Shown here piece by piece: positions 1 through 9,493 of a stretch of 64,000 nt of DNA. The notes beneath the pieces are model-generated. The model was not told where the DNA came from. It made no database searches and worked only from the letters and a program-made list of their open reading frames with translations. This stretch comes from Chroococcus sp. FPU101. Its GTDB lineage: Bacteria; Cyanobacteriota; Cyanobacteriia; Cyanobacteriales; Microcystaceae. Position 1 is the stretch's first letter, and the number at the start of each line of letters is the position of its first letter. The stretch lies in the NCBI RefSeq assembly GCF_017312365.1, contig NZ_BLJI01000008.1, positions 62,001 through 126,000 on the forward strand, read 5' to 3'. Both the position numbers and the translations under genes were made by a program.

Positions 1-499
1 GCAGATGTCGTCCTGTAAACAAAACACCATCATGTTTTCCCCAGTATAAACAAGCTGAACCGGGAGAATGACCCGATGTCCAGAAACCATAACAATCAGG
101 GGTTAACATGACTTCTTCTCGAAAAAGAGTGACTGGGATATCGGGTAATAAATAGGCTTCTTGTTCTTGAACCAAAATCTCGCAGTTTAATACAGATTGG
201 AGAGATTTAACCGATTTTCCGTGATTACCGCGATGAGTTAGAAACCACCAACGAACCCCCATCTCTTGTAAAAAACCTTGATTGACTGGATCTGGGGCAG
301 GAGAATCCAGCAAGATGTTGCCGCCATTTTCTACAATAAGATAAGAAGTACCGCCCAGTGTTTCTCGGTTTGGAGAAAAAGCGAATAATCCGTCCAAAAG
401 TTGTCGTGGTTTTTTCTCTAACCTAGACGACGGGGCAGAAATTTCAGACAATAGAGGAGACGCATCATTTGATGGATGCTGATCTAAATTAGATGACAT
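1..499 (-). CDS. MBL-fold hydrolase-like protein, partial (3' end outside window)
   Basis: The reading frame starts at ATG 499 and runs off the left edge, giving 166 residues. After a Ser/Pro-rich N-terminus the protein shows a metallo-beta-lactamase-like layout: beta strands (GGTSYLIVENGGNILLDSPAP, about 49-69, here abbreviated by position), then LTHRGNHG at 87-94 where the family has HxHxDH, then TSGHSPGSACLY at 141-152 containing a ligand-type His144, then LFTGRH at 160-165 where the family usually has LFTGD. Two canonical metal-binding positions are therefore altered. By family it would be a hydrolase, but the altered ligands make activity doubtful; some cyanobacterial subfamilies carry such sites. 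It is divergently oriented to the site-2 protease gene, with 149 bases between them. The fold call is fairly safe; the substrate is unknown. Confidence 0.7.
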   Translation of the reverse strand, partial: MSSNLDQHPSNDASPLLSEISAPSSRLEKKPRQLLDGLFAFSPNRETLGGTSYLIVENGGNILLDSPAPDPVNQGFLQEMGVRWWFLTHRGNHGKSVKSLQSVLNCEILVQEQEAYLLPDIPVTLFREEVMLTPDCYGFWTSGHSPGSACLYWGKHDGVLFTGRHL

Positions 500-648
500 A
501 ACGGGTTTAAGAAATCGCAGTAAAAATGTATTTTGTAGGGAAGAAAAAACAATTTATGCTCAAAAGCAATTAATGATCATTAAAGATAATAGTAGTGCAA
601 GCATTTGTTTAATTTTAAAAACATATTGATTGATTTAGGCTAATATTT

Positions 649-2166
649 ATGGAAATTTGGTTGCTCCTAGCCGTATTAGGAATCTTCACATACATTATTC
701 TCAAGCGTAGTGTCGCTAATATGACTAAAACACCGCTTGGATTGATTTGGTTAGTCATGATGACACCTGCCATTATTTGGAGTGTCTGGTGGCTTGTGTA
801 TGGCGAGGATCAACCGATTCCGCCTCTTCTATTGATTGGGCCTTTTGTGTTGTGTCCTCTCCTCTATTGGTGGTTAATTTCAATCGGACGACCCCAAAAA
901 GAGAAAAGTCAAAGCCAGCAAGTGCCTTTACAAGCTTCCCTATCTGACAATAACATTAATCTTGAATCTGAGACGAATCAATTATCTGAAGATTCTGCTA
1001 AGGTACGTCCCATTACCCCTTCAGAAGAAAAAGTATTACGCGATTGTTTTCCTTGGGGAATTTATTATCTACAACAGATTGATTATCGTCCTCAAGCTAT
1101 CCTCTGTCGGGGCAAATTACGCGCTGTTCCTGAAGATGCCTACAATACGGTGAAAGTTAATGTAGAAAAAGAATTTGGGGATCGCTTTTTAGTACTTTTC
1201 CAAGAAAGTTTACAAGGACAGCCTTTCTTTGCCCTTGTGACAAATCCCTGGGCTAAAAACGAAAATCAAAACGACGCGAAGAGTGAAAAATTAACTCGTC
1301 CTGGTTTAGCCTTAGCTTTACTCATAATTACTCTGTTTACCACAACTGTCATGGGGGCTGAACTGAGTGGCGTAACCTCCGAACAGTTAGAGGGTGATCT
1401 TAGCTTACTATTACAAGGACTACCATACAGTCTCGGTATTATTACAGTTTTAGGAATACACGAATTAAGTCATTATCTCACGGCAGTTCGTTACAAAATT
1501 CGAGTAACATTACCTTATTTTATTCCGATTCCCTTTTTCCTAGGGACATTTGGGGCGTTTATCAGTATGCGTTCCCCTGTGCCTAATCGCAAGGCTTTAT
1601 TTGATGTGGCTATTGCGGGGCCTTGGGGTGGAGTCATTGCGACGATTCCGCTTTTGTTCTGGGGATTATCTCTATCTGAAACCGTCCCTATTGATCCAAA
1701 AGTATCTAGTCTTCTCAATTTTGAATCCTTAAATCCTCGTTTTTCTTGTTTACTTGCGGTCATTGCTAAATTTGCTCTTGGTAGTAACTTAGAAGCGGGA
1801 CAAGCGATTCATTTACATCCTTTGGCGGTTGCTGGCTATGTGGGCTTAATTGTTACTGCTTTAAACTTGATGCCTGTCGGACAACTTGACGGGGGTCATA
1901 TGATTCATGCCATGTTCGGTCAAAAAACAGCGATCGTCATTGGTCAATTAACTCGTATTTTAATGATCTGTTTGGCTGTTATTCAACCTGAGTTTTTACT
2001 GTGGGCCATTATTTTATTGTTGATGCCCATCAATGACCAACCTGCTTTAAATGATGTCACAGAATTAGATAATCGCCGAGATTTTATTGGTTTGCTATCT
2101 CTAGCTTTATTACTGCTGATTTTACTCCCTTTACCTAGTGCAATCGCTCAATTATTGAATATTTAA
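649..2166 (+). CDS. Site-2 protease family membrane metalloprotease (M50, EGY-like)
   Basis: This 505-residue intramembrane protease carries the zinc motif HELSH at 271-275 and the second conserved motif NLMPVGQLDGGH at 406-417, the hallmark pair of M50 site-2 proteases. Two hydrophobic segments at the N-terminus (about 3-18 and 30-78) precede a soluble stretch (85-215); the catalytic membrane core fills 220-505. The long N-terminal soluble insert resembles the chloroplast EGY proteins and their cyanobacterial relatives. Such enzymes cleave membrane-embedded substrates, often anti-sigma factors or transporters, but the target is not visible here. The gene stands alone, 117 bases ahead of the peroxiredoxin gene. 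Confidence 0.9.
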   Translation: MEIWLLLAVLGIFTYIILKRSVANMTKTPLGLIWLVMMTPAIIWSVWWLVYGEDQPIPPLLLIGPFVLCPLLYWWLISIGRPQKEKSQSQQVPLQASLSDNNINLESETNQLSEDSAKVRPITPSEEKVLRDCFPWGIYYLQQIDYRPQAILCRGKLRAVPEDAYNTVKVNVEKEFGDRFLVLFQESLQGQPFFALVTNPWAKNENQNDAKSEKLTRPGLALALLIITLFTTTVMGAELSGVTSEQLEGDLSLLLQGLPYSLGIITVLGIHELSHYLTAVRYKIRVTLPYFIPIPFFLGTFGAFISMRSPVPNRKALFDVAIAGPWGGVIATIPLLFWGLSLSETVPIDPKVSSLLNFESLNPRFSCLLAVIAKFALGSNLEAGQAIHLHPLAVAGYVGLIVTALNLMPVGQLDGGHMIHAMFGQKTAIVIGQLTRILMICLAVIQPEFLLWAIILLLMPINDQPALNDVTELDNRRDFIGLLSLALLLLILLPLPSAIAQLLNI

Positions 2167-2283
2167 GCCGAATCGAGGGGAAAAAACATCTGTGAGCCTA
2201 CTCAAAATCGTTATGACTATGATATAGTTGTAACAGAACTTAAAAATACACTTCTATAGAGATCGATAAGGAGAGTTGCAGCA

Positions 2284-2880
2284 ATGACTGAAGGATGCTT
2301 ACGAGTGGGTCAGCAGGCCCCTGATTTTACTGCAACCGCAGTAGTTGATCAGGAATTTAAAACCATCAAACTATCTGACTATCGTGGCAAATATGTCATC
2401 TTGTTCTTTTATCCCCTAGATTTTACCTTTGTTTGCCCCACAGAGATAATTGCATTTAGCGATCGTCATGAAGAGTTTAGCAAGCTGAATACAGAAATCT
2501 TAGGCGTTTCTGTCGATAGTGAATTTTCCCATCTAGCTTGGATTCAAACTGATCGTAAAAATGGTGGAATTGGTGATATTACTTATCCTCTAGTAGCGGA
2601 TCTCAAAAAAGAAATTAGCACAGCTTATAATGTGTTAGATCCAGATGCGGGGGTCGCTTTACGTGGACTCTTTATCATCGACAAAGACGGCGTTATCCAA
2701 CACGCAACCATTAATAACCTATCATTTGGTCGTAGCGTAGACGAAACCCTTAGAACACTAAAAGCCCTTCAATATGTACAATCCCACCCCGATGAAGTTT
2801 GTCCTGCGGGTTGGCAAGAAGGTGACAAAACCATGAACCCTGACCCCGTTAAATCGAAAGTCTATTTCGCTTCGGTCTAA
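2284..2880 (+). CDS. 2-Cys peroxiredoxin (thioredoxin peroxidase)
   Basis: A 198-residue typical 2-Cys peroxiredoxin that reduces peroxides with electrons from thioredoxin. The peroxidatic Cys51 sits in FTFVCPTE and the resolving Cys173 in EVCPAGW. A GGIG motif at 94-97 and a C-terminal YF pair (194-195) match the two structural features associated with hyperoxidation-sensitive enzymes. The start is supported by AAGGAGAG a few bases upstream (about 2268). A strong hairpin directly follows the stop, so it is probably monocistronic. Length and motifs are complete; the call is secure. Confidence 0.96.
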   Translation: MTEGCLRVGQQAPDFTATAVVDQEFKTIKLSDYRGKYVILFFYPLDFTFVCPTEIIAFSDRHEEFSKLNTEILGVSVDSEFSHLAWIQTDRKNGGIGDITYPLVADLKKEISTAYNVLDPDAGVALRGLFIIDKDGVIQHATINNLSFGRSVDETLRTLKALQYVQSHPDEVCPAGWQEGDKTMNPDPVKSKVYFASV

Positions 2881-2900
2881 TTAACTTAATGTAATCTTTC

Positions 2901-2929
2901 AACCCAGTTGTCACTAACTGGGTTATTTT
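2901..2929 (+). terminator. Hairpin terminator after the peroxiredoxin gene
   Basis: A perfect 9-bp stem, AACCCAGTT at 2901-2909 with AACTGGGTT at 2916-2924, six-base loop, followed by ATTTTG. It starts 21 bases after the peroxiredoxin stop codon. Confidence 0.7.
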
Positions 2930-3005
2930 GTGGGCATCATTTGAGAAAATACAATAAGCCCTGATAATTTTTTGGCTAATCAAAGCGACTCAAGCAAGCG
3001 TGAAT

Positions 3006-4222
3006 ATGCAAACTCTTCCAAACCCCAAAGCTACAGCAACCACCCCTGAATTTGATACCACCATTCACCGACGTAAAACTCGTCCCGTTCGAGTCGGAGA
3101 TGTCATCATTGGTGGCGGTTATCCCGTCGTCGTTCAGTCGATGATTAATGAAGATACTCTAGATATCGATGGTTCTGTTGCTGCCATTCGGCGGTTACAT
3201 GAAATTGGCTGCGAGATTGTTCGAGTCACCGTACCCAGTATGGCCCATGCAAAAGCCCTAGCAGAGATTAAAGAAAAACTAGCCAAAACTTATAAACCTG
3301 TGCCTCTAGTGGCAGATGTGCATCACAACGGCATGAAAATCGCCCTAGAAGTCGCCCAACACGTCGATAAAGTTCGGATTAACCCCGGACTATACGTCTT
3401 TGAAAAACCCAAATCCGACGTACTGAATATAGTCAAGCGGAATTCGATGAAATTGGCGATAAAATTAGAGAAACGCTCAAACCACTGGTTTTAACCCTCA
3501 AAGAACAGAATAAAGCGATGCGAATTGGGGTTAATCATGGTTCACTCGCCGAACGGATGTTATTTAGTTACGGTGACACTCCTGAAGGGATGGTGGAATC
3601 GGCTTTGGAATTCTTAAAGATTTGTGAATCATTGGATTTTCGCAACCTAGTCATCTCAATGAAAGCTTCTCGCGTTCCCGTTATGTTAGCCGCCTATCGT
3701 TTGATGGTGAAACGGATGGATGAGTTAGGGATGGACTATCCGTTGCATTTAGGAGTCACAGAAGCAGGAGATGGCGAATACGGACGCATTAAATCAACCG
3801 CAGGAATTGCCACCCTATTAGCAGAAGGAATAGGCGATACCATTCGCGTTTCTCTCACAGAAGCCCCCGAAAAAGAAATCCCCGTTTGTTATAGCATTCT
3901 ACAAGCCTTGGGAATGCGGAAAACAATGGTAGAATATGTCGCTTGTCCGTCTTGTGGTCGTACTTTATTTAATCTAGAAGAAGTCCTACACAAAGTACGA
4001 GAAGCCACGAAACATCTAACGGGTTTAGATATTGCTGTTATGGGATGTATCGTCAATGGGCCTGGGGAGATGGCTGATGCAGATTATGGTTATGTCGGCA
4101 AACAAGCGGGTTATATTGCCTTGTATCGCGGTCGAGATGAGATTAAACGTGTTCCCGAAGATCAAGGGGTTGAAGAGTTGATTAATCTCATTAAAGCCGA
4201 TGGTCGTTGGGTTGAACCGTAA
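3006..4222 (+). CDS. ispG: IspG (GcpE), 4-hydroxy-3-methylbut-2-enyl diphosphate synthase, with an apparent one-base deletion
   Basis: IspG converts methylerythritol cyclodiphosphate to HMBPP in the MEP isoprenoid pathway, using ferredoxin and a 4Fe-4S cluster. The N-terminal part (3006-3419, from MQTLPNP) and the C-terminal part (from about 3420 to 4222) lie in different frames and each matches IspG strongly. Cluster ligands are visible as CPSCGRT and CIVNGPGE in the C-terminal part. The frame breaks at GAC|GTACTGAATAT: restoring one C (GACCGTACTGAATATAGT) gives the expected [19 protein letters not shown] sequence and one continuous protein of about 405 residues. MEP is the only known isoprenoid route in cyanobacteria, so a sequencing deletion is more likely than true loss, but the sequence as given does not encode the whole enzyme. 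A GTG at 3000 is an alternative start. pyrD follows 44 bases downstream. Confidence 0.9.
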
Positions 4223-4228
4223 AATAAG

Positions 4229-4252
4229 CCCCTTCCTGTAAAAGGAGAGGGG
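4229..4252 (+). repeat. Intercistronic hairpin between ispG and pyrD
   Basis: CCCCTTCCT (4229-4237) faces AGGAGAGGGG (4243-4252) across a short loop, with one bulged base. It lies between the ispG stop and the pyrD ribosome-binding region (AGAAGG, about 4254). It has no T-run, so it looks more like an mRNA-processing or translation-affecting hairpin than a terminator. Confidence 0.4.
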
Positions 4253-4266
4253 AAGAGAAGGTAATA

Positions 4267-5397
4267 ATGCTTTTTGAACTCTTAAAACCTGCTTATCCTC
4301 TAGCTTTTTCGGCAGTTAGAGGAACTTTAGAAGATACTCATCTACAACTATTAAAAACCCTAAATTGGATGGATCAGACACGCGATCGTCCTATGGTGCG
4401 TTGGTTAGTATCTGAATTAGAACAATCTTTCTGTCATACGAATCCCCGTTTAGCACAAAATTTATGGGGACTCAATTTTAGTAACCCTCTCGGTTTAGCC
4501 GCAGGTTTTGATAAAGATGGTTTAGGGGCAGGAATTTGGAATAGTTTTGGCTTTGGCTTTGCAGAATTAGGGGCGATTACGCTGCATTCTCAATCGGGTA
4601 ACCCCCGACCTCGTTTATTTCGTTTACCACAGGATAAAGCCGCTTTAAACCGCATGGGAGCGAATAATCAAGGGGCGGCGGTGATGGCACGAACTCTAGA
4701 ACATACTTGGCAGAGACATCCGCGATCAATTCCCATTGGCATTAATTTGTGTAAATCGAAGATCACAGCTTTAGAAGATGCGCCGCAAGATTATGTCGGG
4801 AGTTTTCAGTACCTCAAAGATTGGGCGGATTATTTTGTGATTAATGTGAGTTCTCCTAATACCCCAGGATTACGCGATTTACAAGGTGGGGAACAACTTG
4901 AACCAATTCTAGCGGCTTTAGCCACAGCCAATGAAAATCAACAACCCATTCTGATTAAAATTGCCCCTGATCTCGATTGGGAGGCGATTTCAAACATTCT
5001 TAAACTAACTCAAACCTATCAATTAGCGGGAATTATTGCCACAAATACGACGATTAGACGAGATTTACAAACCAAAATCTTAAAAGAAACGGGTAATCCT
5101 TTGAGTGAGGAAGCAGGGGGAATCAGTGGTTTACCGTTACGGGAACGCTCAACTGAGGTAATTCGTTTTATTTACCAAGAAACTAAAGGACAACTGCCGA
5201 TTATTGGGGTCGGTGGGATTTTTACGGCTGATGATGCTTGGGACAAAATTACGGCGGGCGCAAGTTTGTTACAAATGTATACAGGTTGGCTGTATCAAGG
5301 CCCTTGGATTGTCCCTTCTATTTTAAAAGGATTACTCACTAAACTCGATGTTGCAGGACTATCCAATATCTCTGAAGCAGTCGGCTATAGAGAATAG
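4267..5397 (+). CDS. pyrD: Dihydroorotate dehydrogenase, quinone-type (class 2)
   Basis: PyrD oxidises dihydroorotate to orotate in pyrimidine synthesis, passing electrons to membrane quinone through FMN. The 376-residue length and an N-terminal extension (1-60) before the barrel are typical of class 2 enzymes. Visible motifs are [10 protein letters not shown] near 80, the catalytic-loop signature [16 protein letters not shown] near 195 with its class-2 Ser, KIAPDL near 237, and the phosphate-binding [11 protein letters not shown] and LLQMYTG near the end. It begins 44 bases after ispG and may be co-transcribed with it. A HIP1 site overlaps the region just after the stop. Confidence 0.95.
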   Translation: MLFELLKPAYPLAFSAVRGTLEDTHLQLLKTLNWMDQTRDRPMVRWLVSELEQSFCHTNPRLAQNLWGLNFSNPLGLAAGFDKDGLGAGIWNSFGFGFAELGAITLHSQSGNPRPRLFRLPQDKAALNRMGANNQGAAVMARTLEHTWQRHPRSIPIGINLCKSKITALEDAPQDYVGSFQYLKDWADYFVINVSSPNTPGLRDLQGGEQLEPILAALATANENQQPILIKIAPDLDWEAISNILKLTQTYQLAGIIATNTTIRRDLQTKILKETGNPLSEEAGGISGLPLRERSTEVIRFIYQETKGQLPIIGVGGIFTADDAWDKITAGASLLQMYTGWLYQGPWIVPSILKGLLTKLDVAGLSNISEAVGYRE

Positions 5398-5437
5398 CGA
5401 TCGCGCCATATCTTGTAAAATTCTTGACCAAAAAGGC

Positions 5438-5467
5438 TTGACAAATTAATTGTTTTTAAATTACTAT
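5438..5467 (+). promoter_or_regulatory. Sigma70-type promoter for tRNA-Asp
   Basis: TTGACA at 5438-5443 and TACTAT at 5462-5467 are separated by 18 bases. The predicted start site lies about 13 bases upstream of the tRNA. The -35 is a perfect consensus hexamer. Confidence 0.65.
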
Positions 5468-5486
5468 AGGAATTGTCGCAAAAATT

Positions 5487-5560
5487 GGGATTGTAGTTCA
5501 ATTGGTTAGAGCACCGCCCTGTCACGGCGGAAGTTGCGGGTTCGAGCCCCGTCAATCCCG
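5487..5560 (+). tRNA. tRNA-Asp (GTC)
   Basis: A full cloverleaf of 74 bases. The acceptor GGGATTG (5487-5493) pairs with CAATCCC (5553-5559), with G as discriminator. The anticodon stem CCGCC/GGCGG encloses the loop CTGTCAC with anticodon GTC at 5521-5523. The T-loop TTCGAGC is canonical. No CCA is encoded. Confidence 0.97.
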
Positions 5561-5610
5561 TAGAAAGCCTAATTTTTAGTTTGCTGTTTCTAATCCTAGA
5601 AGACATTTAA

Positions 5611-5775
5611 TCATTCTTCGAGGAGTTCAAAATCAGATTTAGTAGCACCACAGACGGGACAATACCAATCATCAAGAATATCTTCAAAAGCCGTACCTGA
5701 TTCAATCCCCGAATCTGGATCGCCTTCTTCTGGATCGTACACGTAACCACAAACGCTACAAGTATATTTATTCAT
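5611..5775 (-). CDS. Rubredoxin (short, soluble type)
   Basis: A 54-residue one-iron electron carrier. The two CxxC iron-binding knuckles are CSVCGY (residues 5-10) and CPVCGATK (38-45), separated by the usual rubredoxin core with [11 protein letters not shown] chose ATG 5775 because the canonical [10 protein letters not shown] start is there; the 14 residues that an upstream ATG (5817) would add have no rubredoxin character. It lacks the C-terminal membrane anchor of the cyanobacterial photosystem-assembly rubredoxin RubA, so it is probably the soluble type. The electron partner is not visible. Confidence 0.93.
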   Translation of the reverse strand: MNKYTCSVCGYVYDPEEGDPDSGIESGTAFEDILDDWYCPVCGATKSDFELLEE

Positions 5776-5853
5776 AATGCAATGCCCTGGGATTTTATTT
5801 TGAGAACTGCCAGTCATTATAAAGCTGACTCAATTCTCAAAAAAACTTTGCTT

Positions 5854-5885
5854 AATCATCATTCACACTTCAATAAGTGATGATT
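5854..5885. repeat. Inverted repeat between ychF and the rubredoxin gene
   Basis: AATCATCA (5854-5861) and TGATGATT (5878-5885) form a perfect 8-bp inverted repeat; an inner CACTT/AAGTG pair (5866-5870 with 5875-5879) offers an alternative fold. It lies upstream of the rubredoxin gene and downstream of ychF on the minus strand. It could be an operator or part of the ychF 3' end; the sequence cannot decide. Confidence 0.35.
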
Positions 5886-5888
5886 ATT

Positions 5889-5917
5889 GAAAAAAGGTAA
5901 GGTTTGGCAACCAAACC
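5889..5917 (-). terminator. Terminator of ychF
   Basis: Read on the minus strand, GGTTTGG (5917-5911) and CCAAACC (5907-5901) form a 7-bp stem with a TTG loop, followed by TTACC and a T-run (5894-5889). It lies 28 bases after the ychF stop. Confidence 0.65.
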
Positions 5918-5944
5918 CTAACAATTTTAATGATGTATGAGGAA

Positions 5945-7036
5945 CTAAACATTAAAACGGAATAATAATACATCGCCTTCTTGCACGACATATTCTTTTC
6001 CTTCACTGCGGACTAACCCTTTTTCTTTTGCTGCACTCATACTACCTAAAGTGACTAAATCCTGATAAGCAACGGTTTCAGCCCGAATAAAACCTCGCTC
6101 AAAATCAGTATGAATGACACCTGCGGCTTGTGGTGCTTTCATCCCTGCTAAAATTGTCCAAGCGCGGGTTTCTTGGGGCCCTGTCGTTAAATAAGTCCGC
6201 AAACCGAGTAATTCATAAGTCGCTTTAATTAACGATTTTAACCCCCCTTCTTCGACATTTAGAGATGCGAGAAATTCTTGTCGTTCCTCTGGGGATAAAT
6301 CGACTAATTCCGCTTCAACCTGTGCCGAAATAATTACAACTTTCGCCCCTTCAGTTTCAGCTAGTTTACGGACTTGTTCAACCCATTCATTGCCAGTTGC
6401 AAGGTCATCTTCAGAAACATTAGCCGCATAAATAATCGGTTTGCGGGTTAAGAGTCCTAATGATTTAATCAGTTCTTCTTCTTCGACGGTTAAAGATACT
6501 TGTCTCGCGGGTTTTCCTTCATTTAACGCCGCTATAATGGGTTCTAATATTATTAATTCAGCTTGCGCTTCTTTGCTATTTTTAGCTTGTTTGCGTACTC
6601 TTTCAATTCGTTTTTCAACCTGTCCTAAGTCAGCTAAAGCTAATTCTAGATTAATAATTTCAATATCACTAGCAGGATCGACTGAACCCGATACATGAAT
6701 AATATCAGGATCATCGAAACAACGAACCACCTGTACAATTGCGTCTACTTCTCGGATATTCGCTAAAAATTGGTTTCCCAGACCTTCCCCTTTACTAGCA
6801 CCTTTGACTAATCCTGCAATATCAACAAATTCGATGCGAGTCGGTACAATTTTTTCAGATTGCGAAATTTTGGCTAATACGTCTAAGCGTTCATCGGGAA
6901 CTGATACAACACCAACATTAGGTTCAATAGTACAAAAGGGAAAGTTAGCTGCTTCTGCTTTGGCATTAGCGACTAAGGCGTTAAATAGGGTCGATTTGCC
7001 AACGTTGGGTAGCCCGACGATACCTGCTCTTAACAT
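5945..7036 (-). CDS. ychF: Redox-regulated ribosome-associated ATPase YchF (OLA1 family)
   Basis: A 363-residue Obg-family nucleotidase. The Walker A/G1 motif [14 protein letters not shown] lies at 8-21, the G3-like motif [14 protein letters not shown] near 70, and the unusual G4 position reads YAANVSED rather than NKxD, which is typical of YchF and explains its preference for ATP. The C-terminal 85 residues form a TGS domain ([16 protein letters not shown] onward). The family binds ribosomes and is linked to oxidative-stress responses. It ends in its own hairpin terminator. Confidence 0.96.
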   Translation of the reverse strand: MLRAGIVGLPNVGKSTLFNALVANAKAEAANFPFCTIEPNVGVVSVPDERLDVLAKISQSEKIVPTRIEFVDIAGLVKGASKGEGLGNQFLANIREVDAIVQVVRCFDDPDIIHVSGSVDPASDIEIINLELALADLGQVEKRIERVRKQAKNSKEAQAELIILEPIIAALNEGKPARQVSLTVEEEELIKSLGLLTRKPIIYAANVSEDDLATGNEWVEQVRKLAETEGAKVVIISAQVEAELVDLSPEERQEFLASLNVEEGGLKSLIKATYELLGLRTYLTTGPQETRAWTILAGMKAPQAAGVIHTDFERGFIRAETVAYQDLVTLGSMSAAKEKGLVRSEGKEYVVQEGDVLLFRFNV

Positions 7037-7178
7037 AGGAATTAATTAATAAAATCAGAATAATAATCTTAACGATAGTCCGATTAACTACTCTAACACG
7101 GCGCGGAATTTCTCGGCTTCAAAACAAATGACAGGAAAGATCTTACTCTCCTGCCACAAGAAAATTAATTTTGGATTT

Positions 7179-7862
7179 TTAGATGCTACGACGATATGAG
7201 GTTTCTACATATTGAGCAGGAATCCAACCACCATTGTCCAATTCTACCCAGTTGTTTTCTCTGCGTCCTGTTAAGATTACTCGCTCACCATTAAGCAGCC
7301 TTCCTGTGATTTGATTGGCTGTACCAGGGCCTGAATAAACCTCCAAGTCTTCACCATTGGTTTTAACCAATCCTTCCGTGCGTTCTGCACCTACCGTTCT
7401 TCGAGTATTATAATTGTCATCATCGGTAGTACGTTGTTTTCCTCTGGTTAAAGCAATGAGTAGAGGAATGCCAATTAAAGGTAGGAGTAACCATAACCAG
7501 GGACTAACCCCTCTAGTTGCTTCTTGCGCATTATCAACCGCTTGTCCTGCTGCTTGGCCTGCATCAAAAGAAACGCTTTTATCGCCTTGGGTGTAACCAC
7601 AGGTTAATCTCGCTTCTGTCCCACCTTTGACCAAATTAAGAACAACTTTAACACGATCACCTGTCGCGTCATAAGGTTCAACGGAAAGAATATCCTTTAA
7701 AGTGTAACCGTCTGCTTTGGCTTTATCGATACAAGCGGTTTTAGCCGCATTTGATAAATCAGGGGCAATGGTTCCCTGCGCTTGAATAGGTGACGCAACT
7801 GCTAAAGTCGCCGCGCTGATTATAGCTAATACGCCAGCTTTTTTTAAATTGGTTGTTTTCAT
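7179..7862 (-). CDS. Secreted or membrane-anchored SH3-domain protein
   Basis: A 227-residue envelope protein. Residues 1-29 form a signal peptide (KK then a hydrophobic run ending SPIQAQ). A small domain with two Cys (CIDKAK, LTCGYT) spans 30-95. A membrane segment follows at about 121-140 (SPWLWLLLPLIGIPLLIAL), with RGK on its cytosolic-type flank, and a bacterial SH3 domain covers 165-222 (LEVYSGPG, ERVILTGRRENNWVEL, GGWIPAQYVE). SH3b domains usually bind peptidoglycan or peptides; the precise role is unknown. A 368-base gene-free region lies upstream. Confidence 0.75.
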   Translation of the reverse strand: MKTTNLKKAGVLAIISAATLAVASPIQAQGTIAPDLSNAAKTACIDKAKADGYTLKDILSVEPYDATGDRVKVVLNLVKGGTEARLTCGYTQGDKSVSFDAGQAAGQAVDNAQEATRGVSPWLWLLLPLIGIPLLIALTRGKQRTTDDDNYNTRRTVGAERTEGLVKTNGEDLEVYSGPGTANQITGRLLNGERVILTGRRENNWVELDNGGWIPAQYVETSYRRSI

Positions 7863-8230
7863 TATGGAAACCTCTGTTAAATATTGCCAAAATTAGCAAG
7901 TTATGAGTAAGCAGTGATTCATCTTGCTCAGAGTTAAAAATCAAATGTTGCAATCAACCTTTTATTTAAGTCAATCGGTAAAATGATTAATGACTCTATT
8001 GAGTTTAGTAGACAAATCAGTGAAAATCAGGATTCAAAGTTCAGGATGCTTAAATTTATATTTTACAGCCTACAGGATAACACTGATCTAATTTGACTAC
8101 AACCGTATAATGTCTGTGTTTATACTAAATTAAGTATTTCTTAAGATATAGACGCTTTTTTAAAGAGATATCAATCACTTTCGCGGTTTAAATTAGATTT
8201 TAATATAATTAATTAATAACTCTGACTTAG
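7863..8230. other. Gene-free divergent region, 368 bases
   Basis: An AT-rich intergenic stretch between the divergent SH3-protein and phosphatase genes. It should hold both promoters. I see no convincing small gene, RNA or strong hairpin in it. Confidence 0.5.
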
Positions 8231-9037
8231 ATGATGCTTAAATCAGCAATTCAATTAGCCGAAAAATTAGCCGATGTCTCTGGAAAGATTATCTGTCAAT
8301 CCTTTCGCCAGCCTTATTTGCAAACTGAGACTAAAAGTAATGAAGTCTCTTCTATTGTGACGATTGCCGATCAAAAAGCTGAATCGGCAATGGTCGAATT
8401 AATCTCTTTAGAAGCTCCTCAAGATGGAATTATTCGAGAAGAAGGCGACAATATTAGCTCAGAGAGTGGACTGTATTGGGTACTTGATCCAATTGATGGA
8501 ACTGCTGCTTTTACTAAAGGATTGCCCATTTTTGGAACTTTAATCGGCTTAGTTGATCTCAACAAAAATACAACTATCTTAGGAATTGTTAATCAACCAA
8601 TCCTCAAAGAACGATGGTTAGGAGTCACAGAAGAAGTCACGCGACTTAATCATCAACCGCTGATTAATGTTTATGCAAAAGAGACAAACAACAAGTTACA
8701 AGATGCTTGTTTAACCTCAACAACCCCACTGATGTTTATTACCGAACGACAAAAAGCGATCGCAACTCAATTACAACAAATCTGCAAACGAACCGCTTTT
8801 GGAGGAGACTGTTATAACTATGTTTCCCTTGCGTCTGGGTGGAGTGCGATGCCAATGGTGATCCTAGAATCCGATCTCAAGTATTATGATTTTTGTGCCT
8901 TGATTCCTATTATTGAAGGCACAGGGGGAGTGATTACAGATTGGCAGGGACAATCGCTTAATGCAACATCTACAGAAATTCTAGCGGCTTCTAATCCTGT
9001 TTTACATCAACAAGCCTTAGCCGTTATTTCAGGTTAA
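8231..9037 (+). CDS. Inositol-monophosphatase-family phosphatase, probable HisN-type histidinol-phosphatase
   Basis: A 268-residue member of the Mg-dependent IMPase fold. Metal-binding motifs are visible: IADQKAE near 49, EEGDN at 75-79, and WVLDPIDGTAAFTKG at 88-102. The later D of the family appears in FGGDCYNYVSLASG (about 195-208). The stretch GIVNQPILKERWLGV is closer to HisN histidinol-phosphatases than to inositol or FBP phosphatases, so a role in histidine synthesis is the best guess. A plain inositol phosphatase cannot be excluded. The DUF1499 gene follows 38 bases later and may be co-transcribed. Confidence 0.8.
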   Translation: MMLKSAIQLAEKLADVSGKIICQSFRQPYLQTETKSNEVSSIVTIADQKAESAMVELISLEAPQDGIIREEGDNISSESGLYWVLDPIDGTAAFTKGLPIFGTLIGLVDLNKNTTILGIVNQPILKERWLGVTEEVTRLNHQPLINVYAKETNNKLQDACLTSTTPLMFITERQKAIATQLQQICKRTAFGGDCYNYVSLASGWSAMPMVILESDLKYYDFCALIPIIEGTGGVITDWQGQSLNATSTEILAASNPVLHQQALAVISG

Positions 9038-9075
9038 GTTAAGTTTCATGAATTGTTTTTTAGGAGTGATCGACA

Positions 9076-9459
9076 ATGTTTAACTTTTCTGGAAATCGTC
9101 CGACTAACTTAGGGATAAAAGATGGCAAATTAGCAGTTTGTCCTGGGAGTCCTAACTGTGTTAATAGCCAAAGCTCTAATCCACAATCAAAAATCGATGC
9201 TTTACCATTTATGACGATCGCAGATTTAAGGAAAGTCATTGAAAGTATGGAAAGAACGACAATCATTGAGGAAACGTCTAACTATCTATATGCTGAGTTT
9301 AAAAGTAAACTGATGGGTTATGTCGATGATGTTGAGTTTTATTTAGACCCCAGTGATAATTTAATTCAGGTTCGTTCTGCATCTCGTTTAGGACAATCTG
9401 ACTTAGGAGTGAACCGCAAACGGGTTGAAGAAATTCGTTCTAAACTAAAATCCCTTTAA
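9076..9459 (+). CDS. DUF1499 family protein
   Basis: A 127-residue protein with the DUF1499 pattern: a CPGSPNCVNSQ segment near 24-34, TIIEETSNYLYAEFKSKLMGYVDDVEFYLD across 67-98 (given by position), and a C-terminal IQVRSASRLGQSDLGVNRKRVEEI helix region. The family is widespread in cyanobacteria and plastid-bearing organisms but has no assigned biochemistry. It sits 38 bases after the HisN-like gene and ends in a hairpin shared with a convergent gene. Confidence 0.8.
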   Translation: MFNFSGNRPTNLGIKDGKLAVCPGSPNCVNSQSSNPQSKIDALPFMTIADLRKVIESMERTTIIEETSNYLYAEFKSKLMGYVDDVEFYLDPSDNLIQVRSASRLGQSDLGVNRKRVEEIRSKLKSL

Positions 9460-9464
9460 ATAAT

Positions 9465-9491
9465 TTTAAGGTGGCTCATGTCCACCTTAAA
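9465..9491. terminator. Hairpin between convergent genes
   Basis: TTTAAGGTGG (9465-9474) and CCACCTTAAA (9482-9491) form a perfect 10-bp stem with a 7-base loop. It lies exactly between the convergent DUF1499 and DUF2555 stops and probably terminates both, although the flanking T-runs are short. Confidence 0.55.
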
Positions 9492-9493
9492 CA

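Noticed and set aside
1515..1763. Antisense open frame inside the site-2 protease gene
   Set aside because: It mirrors the conserved membrane core, has no family resemblance and no ribosome-binding site.
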